Source: JAGTVG01 sp963699805
GTDB lineage: Bacteria; Bacteroidota; Bacteroidia; Cytophagales; Cyclobacteriaceae
Reading direction: 5' to 3'
Assembly: GCA_963699805.1 (NCBI GenBank)
Contig: CAVOVH010000012.1
Location: 1 to 64,000 of the forward strand
Length of the DNA stretch: 64,000 nt
Position 1 is the first letter of the stretch. The number at the start of each line of letters is the position of its first letter. Below the pieces are notes generated by a model that saw only the letters and a list, made by a program, of their open reading frames with translations, was not told the DNA's origin and made no database searches. Shown in pieces: positions 28,876 through 36,958 of the stretch. The position numbers were made by a program, and so were the translations under genes.

Positions 28876-31215
28876 TTATTCATATCTCAATGAATGTACC
28901 GGATTCCTTTTAGCAACCGTATAGGTCACATTCACGATTGATAAGAGGGTGCTGATGAAGGCCATCAAACCCGCCAGAAAAAATACCCATAGAGGAATAT
29001 TGGTTTTATAGGCAAAATTTTCAAGCCATAAATATACCAGAATATAAGAAATGGGGGCAGCAAGGAGAAAGGCAATCAAAACAATTTTAGAAAGATTTAT
29101 ATTAAGCAGTAAAATAATGTTGTGTATAGAGGCTCCATTTACTTTGCGAATGCCAATCTCTTTATTCCTTTGCTCCACATTAAATTTGGTAAGTCCGAAG
29201 ATGCCAAGACAGGATATAAAAATCGCCAGCACGCCGAAATATGTGATGACCTGACCCATCTGTTTTTCACTTCGGTACAGATTATCTATACCTTCATCCA
29301 TAAAACTTAGGTCAGCAGGAAAATCTGGGGCAAATTTTCTGGTTACTCGCTCAATGAAAGCAATCGTCCCAGGAACATCTCCGGCATCAATTTTAATAAA
29401 AATGTATTTCAATGAAGTCAGATTATTCGGATGAATGGTGAATAGCTGCGGCATAATTTCCCTGTGGAGAGAAACATGGTGAAAATCTTTGACAACACCA
29501 ATTATTTCACCTTCAATCCCCCAGAATTCAATAGTTTCTCCAATTGGTTCTTTTAAATTCATGTATTTAACGGCAGATTCATTGATGATAAAGTTTGACA
29601 TATCCGATCGAAAATCTTGCGAAAAGCTGCGACCTTCTACGATTTCCATACCAAATGTTTCGATATAATCATTCAGTGTTATCGAATACCGAACGTTAGG
29701 AGATAGATCGGTGGATTTACCCTTCCATGTGACACCCGAAGTTTTATAATCTTCATTATACGGAGGAGCCTGTCCGGCAGTGACATGAGATATCCTGGGA
29801 TTGGACAATAATTCATTCCTGTAAAAATTAAAACGGTTGCCAAGCTCCTGATTAATTGGTAGCTGAACAACATAATCCATATTGAATCCCAGTGGAGCCT
29901 TTCGAATAAACCTGAGTTGTTTATAGACCATGGCCGTTGCCGATATGAGAAGTATTGATATGGCAATCTGAATGATCACGGTTGCTGAGTCAAAACCTGT
30001 ACGGTTATGTTTAAAGACAGGTATCGATCTGGAAACTGGCAAAAGGCTTTTTCGACTTATAAAAAAGGCAGGCAACAATCCTGCCAGAAGACCAAAAAGT
30101 AATGCAATAAGAAAAAGGTAGAGCAGTAACTCCGGATTTTTAAGATATCCTATACCCAGATGCTTTCCGAATGAACTGTTGAAAAAAGGAAGGATGGCTT
30201 CTATCAGCATAATGGAAATAAATAATGAGATCAGGCAAAGCAACATGGATTCAAATAAAATCTGAAAAATAATCTGTCCCTGCCGGGCACCTGCTATTTT
30301 ACGAATTCCAATTTCTTTAATTCGGATCATCGCATGCGCATTGGTCATGTTTATATAATTGATGCAAGCTATAAATAGGATAAAAATGGCCACAACGGAA
30401 AATATGTATATGTATTTCATCTTCCCGAAATGCAGGTTGGAGCTTGAGATGGGCAGTAATTCAATTTTCAAATTCTCAGTAGGATAAGGAGCTTTACTCA
30501 TCAAGACTTGCGTGATCTTTTTTTCAAAATGAGTCGAATTAATCCGGGCATTTAGTAGAACATAGGAAGGGTCACGCCAGTTCCAGTCATTTTTCAGATC
30601 TTGATTAAGTGGTAAGATTATTCCAATTTTTAAATGTGTATTAAATGGGACATCAACAATACCTGTTACTGTAAAGCTCTGCTGATTATTAAAGATCAGG
30701 TTACGACCTATCGGATCTTCCTCGCCAAAGTATTTGTAGGCGATTTGTTTATTCAATACAATTGAGTTTGGGCTTTTAAAAACCTGATCCTTATTCCCAC
30801 TGATAAATGGGAAAGAGAACATTTCGAAAAAACTGGAATCAACGAAATGAACATTCTCTTCATAAAATGATACAGGGTTTAAGCTATCCCGATCGTATTT
30901 GAACGAACAGGTGGTAATATTAGATAACCGGTAGATACGTGTATATAGATTAATTTCAGGATAATTTTCCGCCAGGATGGGTGCCAATGCATAGGGTACG
31001 TTCGGATCGCTGATTCCACCCGGGTGTTTAATGGTAAGTTGATATAAATTTTCGTGGTTTTTAAAAGATCGATCATAGCTTATTTCATCCCGGATCCAGA
31101 TAAAAATGAAAATAAAACTGGACATGCCCAATACCAATCCAAAAATATTGATGAACGAATGAAGCTTATATCGAATAAGATGTCGAAAGGATATTTTAAG
31201 ATAATTTTTGAACAT
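28876..31215 (-). CDS. FtsX/MacB-type ABC transporter permease
   Basis: 779 residues with four membrane-helix clusters: an N-terminal helix (INIFGLVLGMSSFIFIFIWI), a periplasmic MacB-type domain (about 45-275), an FtsX core (IKEIGIRKIAGARQGQIIFQ, about 300-420), a second periplasmic region, and a C-terminal FtsX core (EIGIRKVNGASIHNIILLL). The duplicated RKxxGA motifs are the ATPase contacts. It is the single-polypeptide permease type common in Bacteroidota; its ATPase is not next to it. Divergent from a response regulator/kinase pair, which probably controls it in response to an envelope signal or drug. Confidence 0.88.
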   Translation of the reverse strand: MFKNYLKISFRHLIRYKLHSFINIFGLVLGMSSFIFIFIWIRDEISYDRSFKNHENLYQLTIKHPGGISDPNVPYALAPILAENYPEINLYTRIYRLSNITTCSFKYDRDSLNPVSFYEENVHFVDSSFFEMFSFPFISGNKDQVFKSPNSIVLNKQIAYKYFGEEDPIGRNLIFNNQQSFTVTGIVDVPFNTHLKIGIILPLNQDLKNDWNWRDPSYVLLNARINSTHFEKKITQVLMSKAPYPTENLKIELLPISSSNLHFGKMKYIYIFSVVAIFILFIACINYINMTNAHAMIRIKEIGIRKIAGARQGQIIFQILFESMLLCLISLFISIMLIEAILPFFNSSFGKHLGIGYLKNPELLLYLFLIALLFGLLAGLLPAFFISRKSLLPVSRSIPVFKHNRTGFDSATVIIQIAISILLISATAMVYKQLRFIRKAPLGFNMDYVVQLPINQELGNRFNFYRNELLSNPRISHVTAGQAPPYNEDYKTSGVTWKGKSTDLSPNVRYSITLNDYIETFGMEIVEGRSFSQDFRSDMSNFIINESAVKYMNLKEPIGETIEFWGIEGEIIGVVKDFHHVSLHREIMPQLFTIHPNNLTSLKYIFIKIDAGDVPGTIAFIERVTRKFAPDFPADLSFMDEGIDNLYRSEKQMGQVITYFGVLAIFISCLGIFGLTKFNVEQRNKEIGIRKVNGASIHNIILLLNINLSKIVLIAFLLAAPISYILVYLWLENFAYKTNIPLWVFFLAGLMAFISTLLSIVNVTYTVAKRNPVHSLRYE

Positions 31216-31360
31216 ATCGGTACAATTTAAAAATTCACAACCTCAGATCAATGTTTACAACTGAATATTTGATATACAGAAGCCAATAAATATGCCGGAA
31301 AATATAAATGACTGAAAATGAATTATATATTACTTTGATATTTGGGAAATTTTTATTTAT

Positions 31361-31379
31361 TTGTCCAAATATTGGGCAA
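31361..31379. promoter_or_regulatory. Palindrome between permease and two-component genes
   Basis: TTGTCCAAATATTGGGCAA is a near-perfect 19-base dyad in the 242-base gap between the permease and the response regulator (one mismatched pair). It is a candidate binding site for the regulator or an autoregulatory operator. Confidence 0.42.
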
Positions 31380-31457
31380 CTTTGTCAATTTTTTAGTCAT
31401 AATTCAATTATTATGCCTCATGGCAATTCATTTTGCTGTGTATAGGAATTCTTGTCG

Positions 31458-32828
31458 ATGTTAAAGGGAAGTAACATATTGATCGTGGATGACCATCCAA
31501 GGGTGTTGACAGCTTTAAAACAATTATTGGAGGATGAATTTGAAATAATGCATATCCTAAATGATCCGAACCGGATCCCCTCCCTGTTAAAAAATCATTC
31601 ATTGGATGTTATATTACTGGACATGAATTTTTCGGCGGGAGTCAATACGGGAAATGAGGGACTTTACTGGCTCAATAAAATTTTAAAAATCGATCCGGAG
31701 GCCATTGTCATCATGATTACTGCATATGGAGACATAGACTTAGCGGTTACTGCCATGAAAAATGGTGCAACCGATTTTGTGTTAAAGCCCTGGGATAATG
31801 AAAAACTCCTTGCGACAGTAAGAACAGGATACCAATTAAGGAGGAGCAGGAAAGAAGTTACTAAGCTCAAAAATAACCAGCGATACCTGAATGAAAGTTA
31901 CCATAAGCTTTCCCCAAAAATGATAGGGGAATCGATCTCTATGCAAAAAATATTCAAGCTAATAGAAAAGGTATCTAAAACGGAAGCCAATGTACTCATC
32001 ACAGGCGAAAATGGTACGGGTAAAGAGTTGGTGGCTCGTGAAATTCATACTCAATCCAACCGGTCGGATGCCCTATTTATGCACGTGGATATGGGATCCA
32101 TCACTGAAACGCTTTTTGAAAGTGAGATGTTCGGCCATATTAAAGGAGCTTTCACGGATGCTAAAGAAAACCGGCAGGGTCGTTTTGATACGGCTTCTGG
32201 CGGAACCCTTTTTTTGGATGAGATCAGCAATATTTCGCCGTATATGCAGTCGAAACTGCTTTCAGCTCTGCAGAAAAGGGAAATTACACCGGTCGGTTCA
32301 AATAAGGCTATCCCCGTTGATATTCGGCTTATCTCGGCCACCAATAAAGATCTCAAATACATGATAGCGGAAAATCTATTTAGGGAAGATCTGATGTTCC
32401 GCCTCAATACGATTGAAATTTGTATTCCACCCCTTCGGGAAAGAGAAGGGGATATTGAGCGTCTCGCCTATCATTTTGTATCTCTCTATGGGAGGAAATA
32501 CGAAAAACCCATGATCCGCTTAAATTCACAGGCAATAGATAAATTAAATCATTACCACTGGCCGGGTAATGTAAGGGAGTTACAACATACGGTTGAAAAA
32601 GCGGTCATACTGATTGAAGGGAATATTCTGAAACCCGAGGACTTTATATTATCTCATTATGATTTTCAAACGGTTTCTGGTTCAACAAGGCAAACACTTG
32701 CAGCGATTGAAAAACAAGCAATACAAAATGCATTGTTCAATAACCAGGGAAGTGTATTAAAGGCTGCCAAGGAACTGGGTCTGGCAAGACAAACACTTTA
32801 TAACAAAATGGGTAAATATGATTTATAA
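31458..32828 (+). CDS. Sigma-54-dependent response regulator (NtrC family)
   Basis: The ATG at 31458 is preferred over the TTG at 31452. Receiver: phosphate site Asp55 (VILLDMNF), LKPWD Lys. AAA+ domain: Walker A GENGTGKE, GHIKGAFTDA, Walker B LFLDEIS, arginine region LREREGD. A Fis-type helix-turn-helix ends the protein (KAAKELGLARQTLYNKM). The loop that touches sigma-54 reads GAFTDA where classical enhancer-binding proteins have GAFTGA; the Asp variant is found in a Bacteroidota subgroup. It activates sigma-54 promoters on phosphorylation by the kinase whose start overlaps its end by 11 bases. Most likely target is the divergent permease. Confidence 0.9.
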   Translation: MLKGSNILIVDDHPRVLTALKQLLEDEFEIMHILNDPNRIPSLLKNHSLDVILLDMNFSAGVNTGNEGLYWLNKILKIDPEAIVIMITAYGDIDLAVTAMKNGATDFVLKPWDNEKLLATVRTGYQLRRSRKEVTKLKNNQRYLNESYHKLSPKMIGESISMQKIFKLIEKVSKTEANVLITGENGTGKELVAREIHTQSNRSDALFMHVDMGSITETLFESEMFGHIKGAFTDAKENRQGRFDTASGGTLFLDEISNISPYMQSKLLSALQKREITPVGSNKAIPVDIRLISATNKDLKYMIAENLFREDLMFRLNTIEICIPPLREREGDIERLAYHFVSLYGRKYEKPMIRLNSQAIDKLNHYHWPGNVRELQHTVEKAVILIEGNILKPEDFILSHYDFQTVSGSTRQTLAAIEKQAIQNALFNNQGSVLKAAKELGLARQTLYNKMGKYDL

Positions 32829-34200
32829 GAAGTTTTTTATTCATACACTGCTCCGTGTACTATTCCTGACAATATTTTGCCTTTTGTTTGCATTTTATGT
32901 TTACCATGCTCATGACGAATATTATTTTTTAATTACTGGGTTGGGGCTGCTGATCTTATTACAGGTTTACCTTCTAGTTAAATATGTAAATAAATCAAAT
33001 TCAGATCTGACCATTCTTTTTAATTCAATTCAAAGCAGGGATCGGTCCTTACATTTTCCCCTGAATCATCAGACAGCGGATAAAAATTTAAGGAAAGCAT
33101 TAAACAGGCTGATCGATTTGATCAATTCAGTCGAAACCGAAAATGAAAAGAGAAGAATTTATGTTCAGACAATCATTGATCAAATCGATATTGGCATCAT
33201 TTCCTTCGATCGGGAAGGAAAAGTAGATTTATACAATCAGGCTTTTTTAAAGATGTTTCATGTCACTGATGTAAAACACATCAATGATTTAAATGGTATA
33301 CACACTGGTTTTTCTGATCTATTGCTTGAGATTTCACCCAGGAATCCTCTACTCAATAAAATGGTCATCAAGGACCCATCTTCACTCCACAAAACGGAGA
33401 TCCTGCAGTTAAGCATCAAGGCAAACATCATTCAATCAGGAAAAATCTGGAGAAAGATCATCACCTGTCATAATATCATCCATGAACTGGAATTCAACGA
33501 ACTGGATTCATGGCAGAAATTGATCCGGGTATTGACCCATGAGATCATGAATTCAATCAGCCCAATCACTTCCCTCAGTCATAAAATTGCGAGCAGGTTC
33601 AAAAAAGAGGATAAAACAGGCACCATCTCTTCAAAAGACGTCAGCGAGGATTTGATCCAAAAATCGGTGGAAGGGTTATACACCATTGAGGAAACCGGCA
33701 AGGGCTTACTGGAATTTGTAACAAAATATCGAAGCCTTACCCTCATTCCCCCTCCCGAACCCACATCCTTCCCCATTCAAAAGCTTTTCCATTACATTCA
33801 AAATCTATTTGAAGAGGAATGCAGAAAAACCAATGTTTTATTCCATTTGAAAGTAATACCGGAAAATCTCGAAATGCTGGCTGACGAAGGACAACTTGAA
33901 AAGGTAATAATCAACCTCGTGAAAAATGCCTTGGAGGCTGTAAAGGAGGTGAATCATAAAAAAATAGAATTACTTGCAGCCAGAAATGAGGAAAATAGGA
34001 TCCAAATCCAGGTAATAGATACCGGCATTGGAATACTTCCTGAAAACTTGGAGGATATTTTCATCCCCTTTTATACCACCAAGGAAAAAGGATCCGGGAT
34101 CGGGCTCAGCCTTTCCAGACAGATCATCCGTTTGAATGGGGGAACCATCAAAGTATCCTCGATCCCAGGTAAAGAGACTGCGTTTACAGTGATGTTGTAG
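32818..34200 (+). CDS. Membrane histidine kinase (NtrY-like)
   Basis: Two membrane helices (about 10-30 and 35-55), a HAMP-like/linker stretch, a PAS domain (about 110-215, GIISFDREGKVDLYNQAF), then the H-box LTHEIMNSISPITSLS with phospho-acceptor His241. The ATPase part has NLVKNALEAV, DTGIGI and GSGIGLSL. The start overlaps the response regulator, marking a cognate pair. Its periplasmic loop is very short, so it likely senses a membrane or cytoplasmic signal. Confidence 0.9.
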   Translation: MIYKKFFIHTLLRVLFLTIFCLLFAFYVYHAHDEYYFLITGLGLLILLQVYLLVKYVNKSNSDLTILFNSIQSRDRSLHFPLNHQTADKNLRKALNRLIDLINSVETENEKRRIYVQTIIDQIDIGIISFDREGKVDLYNQAFLKMFHVTDVKHINDLNGIHTGFSDLLLEISPRNPLLNKMVIKDPSSLHKTEILQLSIKANIIQSGKIWRKIITCHNIIHELEFNELDSWQKLIRVLTHEIMNSISPITSLSHKIASRFKKEDKTGTISSKDVSEDLIQKSVEGLYTIEETGKGLLEFVTKYRSLTLIPPPEPTSFPIQKLFHYIQNLFEEECRKTNVLFHLKVIPENLEMLADEGQLEKVIINLVKNALEAVKEVNHKKIELLAARNEENRIQIQVIDTGIGILPENLEDIFIPFYTTKEKGSGIGLSLSRQIIRLNGGTIKVSSIPGKETAFTVML

Positions 34201-34313
34201 ATTTCAACCTTTTTTGTCCACCCAATCAGTCATTGACCGATCGAAAATCACACATCACAAATTTTAAAGTCAAAAATTCGCTCTCCTGTCGCCTCAAGGA
34301 CACGCACTTCCTA

Positions 34314-34337
34314 TTTAAGGATTCCTGCTGAAAGATA
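34314..34337 (+). repeat. REP-like repeat
   Basis: TTTAAGGATTCCTGCTGAAA then GATA, 110 bases after the kinase stop. Confidence 0.5.
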
Positions 34338-34627
34338 ATAATGGTTTTTTTTAAGTATTGGATATGTTTATTAATCTTAAAAGCAAACAGGCTGATATTT
34401 CATGTATTTGAATGCAGCTGGAATCTCTATTTTCGTATTGAATAAATAGAGAAATTCATGACTCATGTGAAAGTAATTCCACCCCGTGGTACGAAATGGA
34501 ATTCACATACACGGATCGATTCACATTCACAAATTCCGCCTATTCCCCGAATAAAATAAACATCCGGAAGGAAATGATGAAAAAAATCCAATGATCTCCA
34601 TATTCTGTGAATAGAATATGGTAGTCA

Positions 34628-34716
34628 GGTAACATAATTTAAATCAACTGTAACGAGATAATAATTTGTCATTTCCCTGATCAATCATTATAATTTTTCG
34701 TAACCAGGCTGCTATG
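34628..34716 (+). promoter_or_regulatory. GTAAC-type block, copy B
   Basis: Three GTAAC repeats: GGTAACATAATTTAAATC (34628), TGTAACGAGATAATAA (34649) and TTTTTCGTAACCAGGCTGCT then ATG (34695-34716). The last copy lies 89 bases before the lipoprotein ATG. Confidence 0.68.
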
Positions 34717-34805
34717 CACTCTATTGTATAAATCTCCAATTTTAATAAAAAATAATGAATTGAATAGGCCTGTTCATTTCTGGTTAAAATTAATTGTTTC
34801 ACTTA

Positions 34806-35360
34806 ATGATTAAAACCATGAAAACTATGCTAAAAACAGGATACTTTGTGATCCTGGGAGCCTTTCTAACATGCCTGTTTTCCTGTGGTGATGATGGTAC
34901 CGATCCGTATGATGAAAGAGATCAGATCCATGTCACTGGACAAGTGCATGCAACCGATGTTTCTTTTTATGTCAATGACCGCAGTGCAACCGATGTAAAG
35001 GAATCCTTCATGCATGGAAATGGAATTCTGTTTGCAAATGGCGAACTGAAGATCACCAGCCGTCAAACCCATGTAACCTTTAAGGAATCCATGGACAATG
35101 TTCAGATTGAGAGCGGTCAGTTTGAATACGTATTTGATAACGGAGACATGGTATTTGGCACCTATTCGGGGTGTGGAGTATTCACTAACTGTGAGAATGT
35201 TTGCTGTGATCTGATGTTACAGATATCTGGTGGCACCGGAGCCTATTCCAGGGCTATGGGAGCTTTACATGCCGCCATGAATCCGGATGGTGAAGTAGAT
35301 GCAGCGGGGCTGGCTCTGGACCTGTCGGGTTCTATCTGGGTACTCAAAAAATTGGATTAA
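34806..35360 (+). CDS. Small secreted lipoprotein (family shared with 36218)
   Basis: The ATG at 34806 or 34818 is preferred to the TTG at 34794. A signal peptide ends in LTCLFSCGDD, a good lipobox with Cys at about residue 27. The mature part is an all-beta domain: IHVTGQVHATDVSFYVNDRS, SFMHGNGILFANGELKITSR and GDMVFGTYSGCGVF. It is about 40-45% identical to the product at 36218, mostly in HATDVxFYVxDR, KISSRxTH and GDIxFxTYxGxG. Two extra Cys pairs (GCGVF, CENVCC) are absent from the paralogue. The fold resembles a dirigent or lipocalin-like barrel by pattern only. Regulated probably through the upstream block; a strong terminator follows. Confidence 0.75.
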   Translation: MIKTMKTMLKTGYFVILGAFLTCLFSCGDDGTDPYDERDQIHVTGQVHATDVSFYVNDRSATDVKESFMHGNGILFANGELKITSRQTHVTFKESMDNVQIESGQFEYVFDNGDMVFGTYSGCGVFTNCENVCCDLMLQISGGTGAYSRAMGALHAAMNPDGEVDAAGLALDLSGSIWVLKKLD

Positions 35361-35468
35361 ATGAATTCAATTTATATACGCAGATTGCAACAACAAAAAT
35401 TACCAGGCACCATCCTTGTAAAGAGCTAACTTCAAAAACAGTAGATTGAAGTAATTCTGGTTTACATG

Positions 35469-35506
35469 ACTCCGGTGATCCGCTACAACTCACCGGAGTT
35501 TTTTTA
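35469..35506 (+). terminator. Rho-independent terminator of the lipoprotein gene
   Basis: ACTCCGGTGA (35469-35478) pairs perfectly with TCACCGGAGT (35490-35499), loop of 11, then seven T. Located 109 bases after the stop. Confidence 0.88.
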
Positions 35507-35537
35507 GAATGAAATAAGGATGGAAATGTATTTCCCT

Positions 35538-35561
35538 TTTAAAGATTCCTCCTGAATGACA
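35538..35561 (+). repeat. REP-like repeat
   Basis: TTTAAAGATTCCTCCTGAAT then GACA. Confidence 0.5.
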
Positions 35562-35669
35562 GAATAGGTGGTAATGTGTTTGACTGGTTTGTGAAAACTA
35601 AATCAAATTCAATAAAAATTCATGAATTCCTTCATCAGGAATCATTTGATGATTCATTATTTGAAAATC

Positions 35670-35693
35670 GGGAATTTCCTTCTGAATAGCTGA
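35670..35693 (+). repeat. REP-like repeat, diverged
   Basis: GGGAATTTCCTTCTGAATAG then CTGA; matches only the core TTCCTTCTGAAT. Confidence 0.35.
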
Positions 35694-35748
35694 AAACCGG
35701 ATGTTAAAAATTATTCCGATTGTTTCGATTTTCAACAATTCCCGTCCA

Positions 35749-35772
35749 TGTCATTCAGAAAGAAACTTTAAA
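35749..35772 (-). repeat. REP-like repeat, inverted
   Basis: TGTCATTCAGAAAGAAACTT then TAAA; the reverse of the copy at 35538. Confidence 0.45.
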
Positions 35773-35811
35773 AGGAAGGCACTTTATCAGTATTGACCAG
35801 TTCGCCCCCGT

Positions 35812-35838
35812 ATTGAAGATTCCTGCTGAAAGAAAGGA
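35812..35838 (+). repeat. REP-like repeat
   Basis: TTGAAGATTCCTGCTGAAAG then AAAGGAC. Confidence 0.45.
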
Positions 35839-36037
35839 CAGGAAAATGTGGGGTTGGTATTTATAAGCCAAGAAATATCCAAAGAAAATATCCATATTCC
35901 TTAAGCAGGCTCGTCAGCCTCTGGTGGGAATCCTTTATTGGAGACCTGTGCTTCCAGGTTTTTTCCTTCTGATTCATCCAGATTTCCTGAAATGGCGATG
36001 ATCCGGCGCTTGATACTGTTATGCTATTAAGAAGCCA

Positions 36038-36126
36038 GGTAACATAATTAAAATATATGGTATCCATTTTGTAAGCCCATAATTTCTAGAACAATCAATA
36101 TAATTTTTGGTAACCAGGCTGCTATG
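36038..36126 (+). promoter_or_regulatory. GTAAC-type block, copy C
   Basis: GGTAACATAATTAAAATA (36038), then ATATAATTTTTGGTAACCAG (about 36099) and GCTGCTATG ending at 36126, 91 bases before the ATG. First and last parts match copy B closely; the middle is diverged. Confidence 0.68.
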
Positions 36127-36217
36127 AATGGAATGAAAAAATTTCCAATCTTTGATATACCAGGAAAGGAACAGGCCTTTTTGATTCATGGATCAGAAAT
36201 TGTAACCAACTAAACTC

Positions 36218-36787
36218 ATGAATTCTTTCCTGAAGATAGAAATTATAGGATTCCAAATAGTTTTATTACTCATTTTGTCGGGTTGTACCGATGTCCTTGA
36301 TTTATTGGGAGTGGGTGATATCAGGGCCTATGAAGAGCCAGAAAATAGACGAATAGAGATACATGGAATCATCCTGGCCGATCATGTTGGATTTTTTATT
36401 GGCGATCGCAATCAATCCGGAATCAAACAATCCTTCATGTATGGGAATGGGGTCCTGGATCAAAATGAATTACTTAAGATCAGCAGCAGGCACACCCACC
36501 TCACCTATCAGAAATCAACAAAAGACATTCAGATCGAAGATGGACATTTCGAATATATTTTTGAAAATGGTGACATCCTTTTCGACACCTATAATGGATA
36601 TGGCTCATATATAGGAGGGAATCCCTATGTTTCCATGAAATTAAATATATCCGATGGAGTCGGGAATTATAAGAATGCAACTGGGAATATCGGCGCTATC
36701 GTCAACCCTGATTATGAAAGTAAATCTTCCGCCCTGGTTCTGGATCTGAAAGGGGTGATCCTGGTGCCGGAAAAAATTAACCATTGA
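36218..36787 (+). CDS. Small secreted lipoprotein (paralogue of 34806)
   Basis: Signal peptide with lipobox LILSGC (Cys at about residue 23). Mature domain is collinear with the 34806 product: HGIILADHVGFFIGDRNQSG, SFMYGNGVLDQNELLKISSR, FDTYNGYGSY and LDLKGVI. The Cys pairs of the paralogue are missing. About 40-45% identity along the whole domain. It has its own GTAAC block and terminator, so it is a complete duplicated unit rather than part of an operon. Confidence 0.75.
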   Translation: MNSFLKIEIIGFQIVLLLILSGCTDVLDLLGVGDIRAYEEPENRRIEIHGIILADHVGFFIGDRNQSGIKQSFMYGNGVLDQNELLKISSRHTHLTYQKSTKDIQIEDGHFEYIFENGDILFDTYNGYGSYIGGNPYVSMKLNISDGVGNYKNATGNIGAIVNPDYESKSSALVLDLKGVILVPEKINH

Positions 36788-36865
36788 ATAATAAAAGAAT
36801 GAAGTATGAAATAAAAGCTAATTAAAGATAGATTAAAAAATCAATCCAGTTTTCATTGGTTTTTT

Positions 36866-36903
36866 ACTCCGGTGGCTCATCTCCCGGGCGCCGGAGTTTT
36901 TTT
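36866..36903 (+). terminator. Rho-independent terminator of the lipoprotein gene
   Basis: ACTCCGGTG (36866-36874) pairs with CGCCGGAGT (36889-36897) with one G-U, followed by a run of T (36897-36903). Its stem start is the same as in the terminator at 35469, supporting a duplicated cassette. Confidence 0.82.
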
Positions 36904-36958
36904 AAACCAAAGGTTTTGAATATCCAATGTTCGATGATCATCATTCGTAATTCATCAT

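Larger units (their letters stand above)
34201..34805. other. Intergenic region with repeat and regulatory block
   Basis: Holds a REP-like copy (34314-34337) and GTAAC block B (34628-34716). No open frame. Confidence 0.5.
35361..36217. other. Long intergenic region between paralogous lipoproteins
   Basis: No gene. Contains the terminator of the first gene, four REP-like copies and GTAAC block C, so it looks as if the lipoprotein cassette with its signals was duplicated and repeats invaded the gap. Confidence 0.55.

Noticed and set aside
31421..31437. TGGCAATTCATTTTGCT as a -24/-12 sigma-54 promoter for the response regulator
   Set aside because: The GG to GC spacing is one base longer than the consensus, and the start codon would follow very closely.
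35861..36067. Short frame in the gap between lipoproteins
   Set aside because: Overlaps GTAAC block C and REP repeats and has no start signal.
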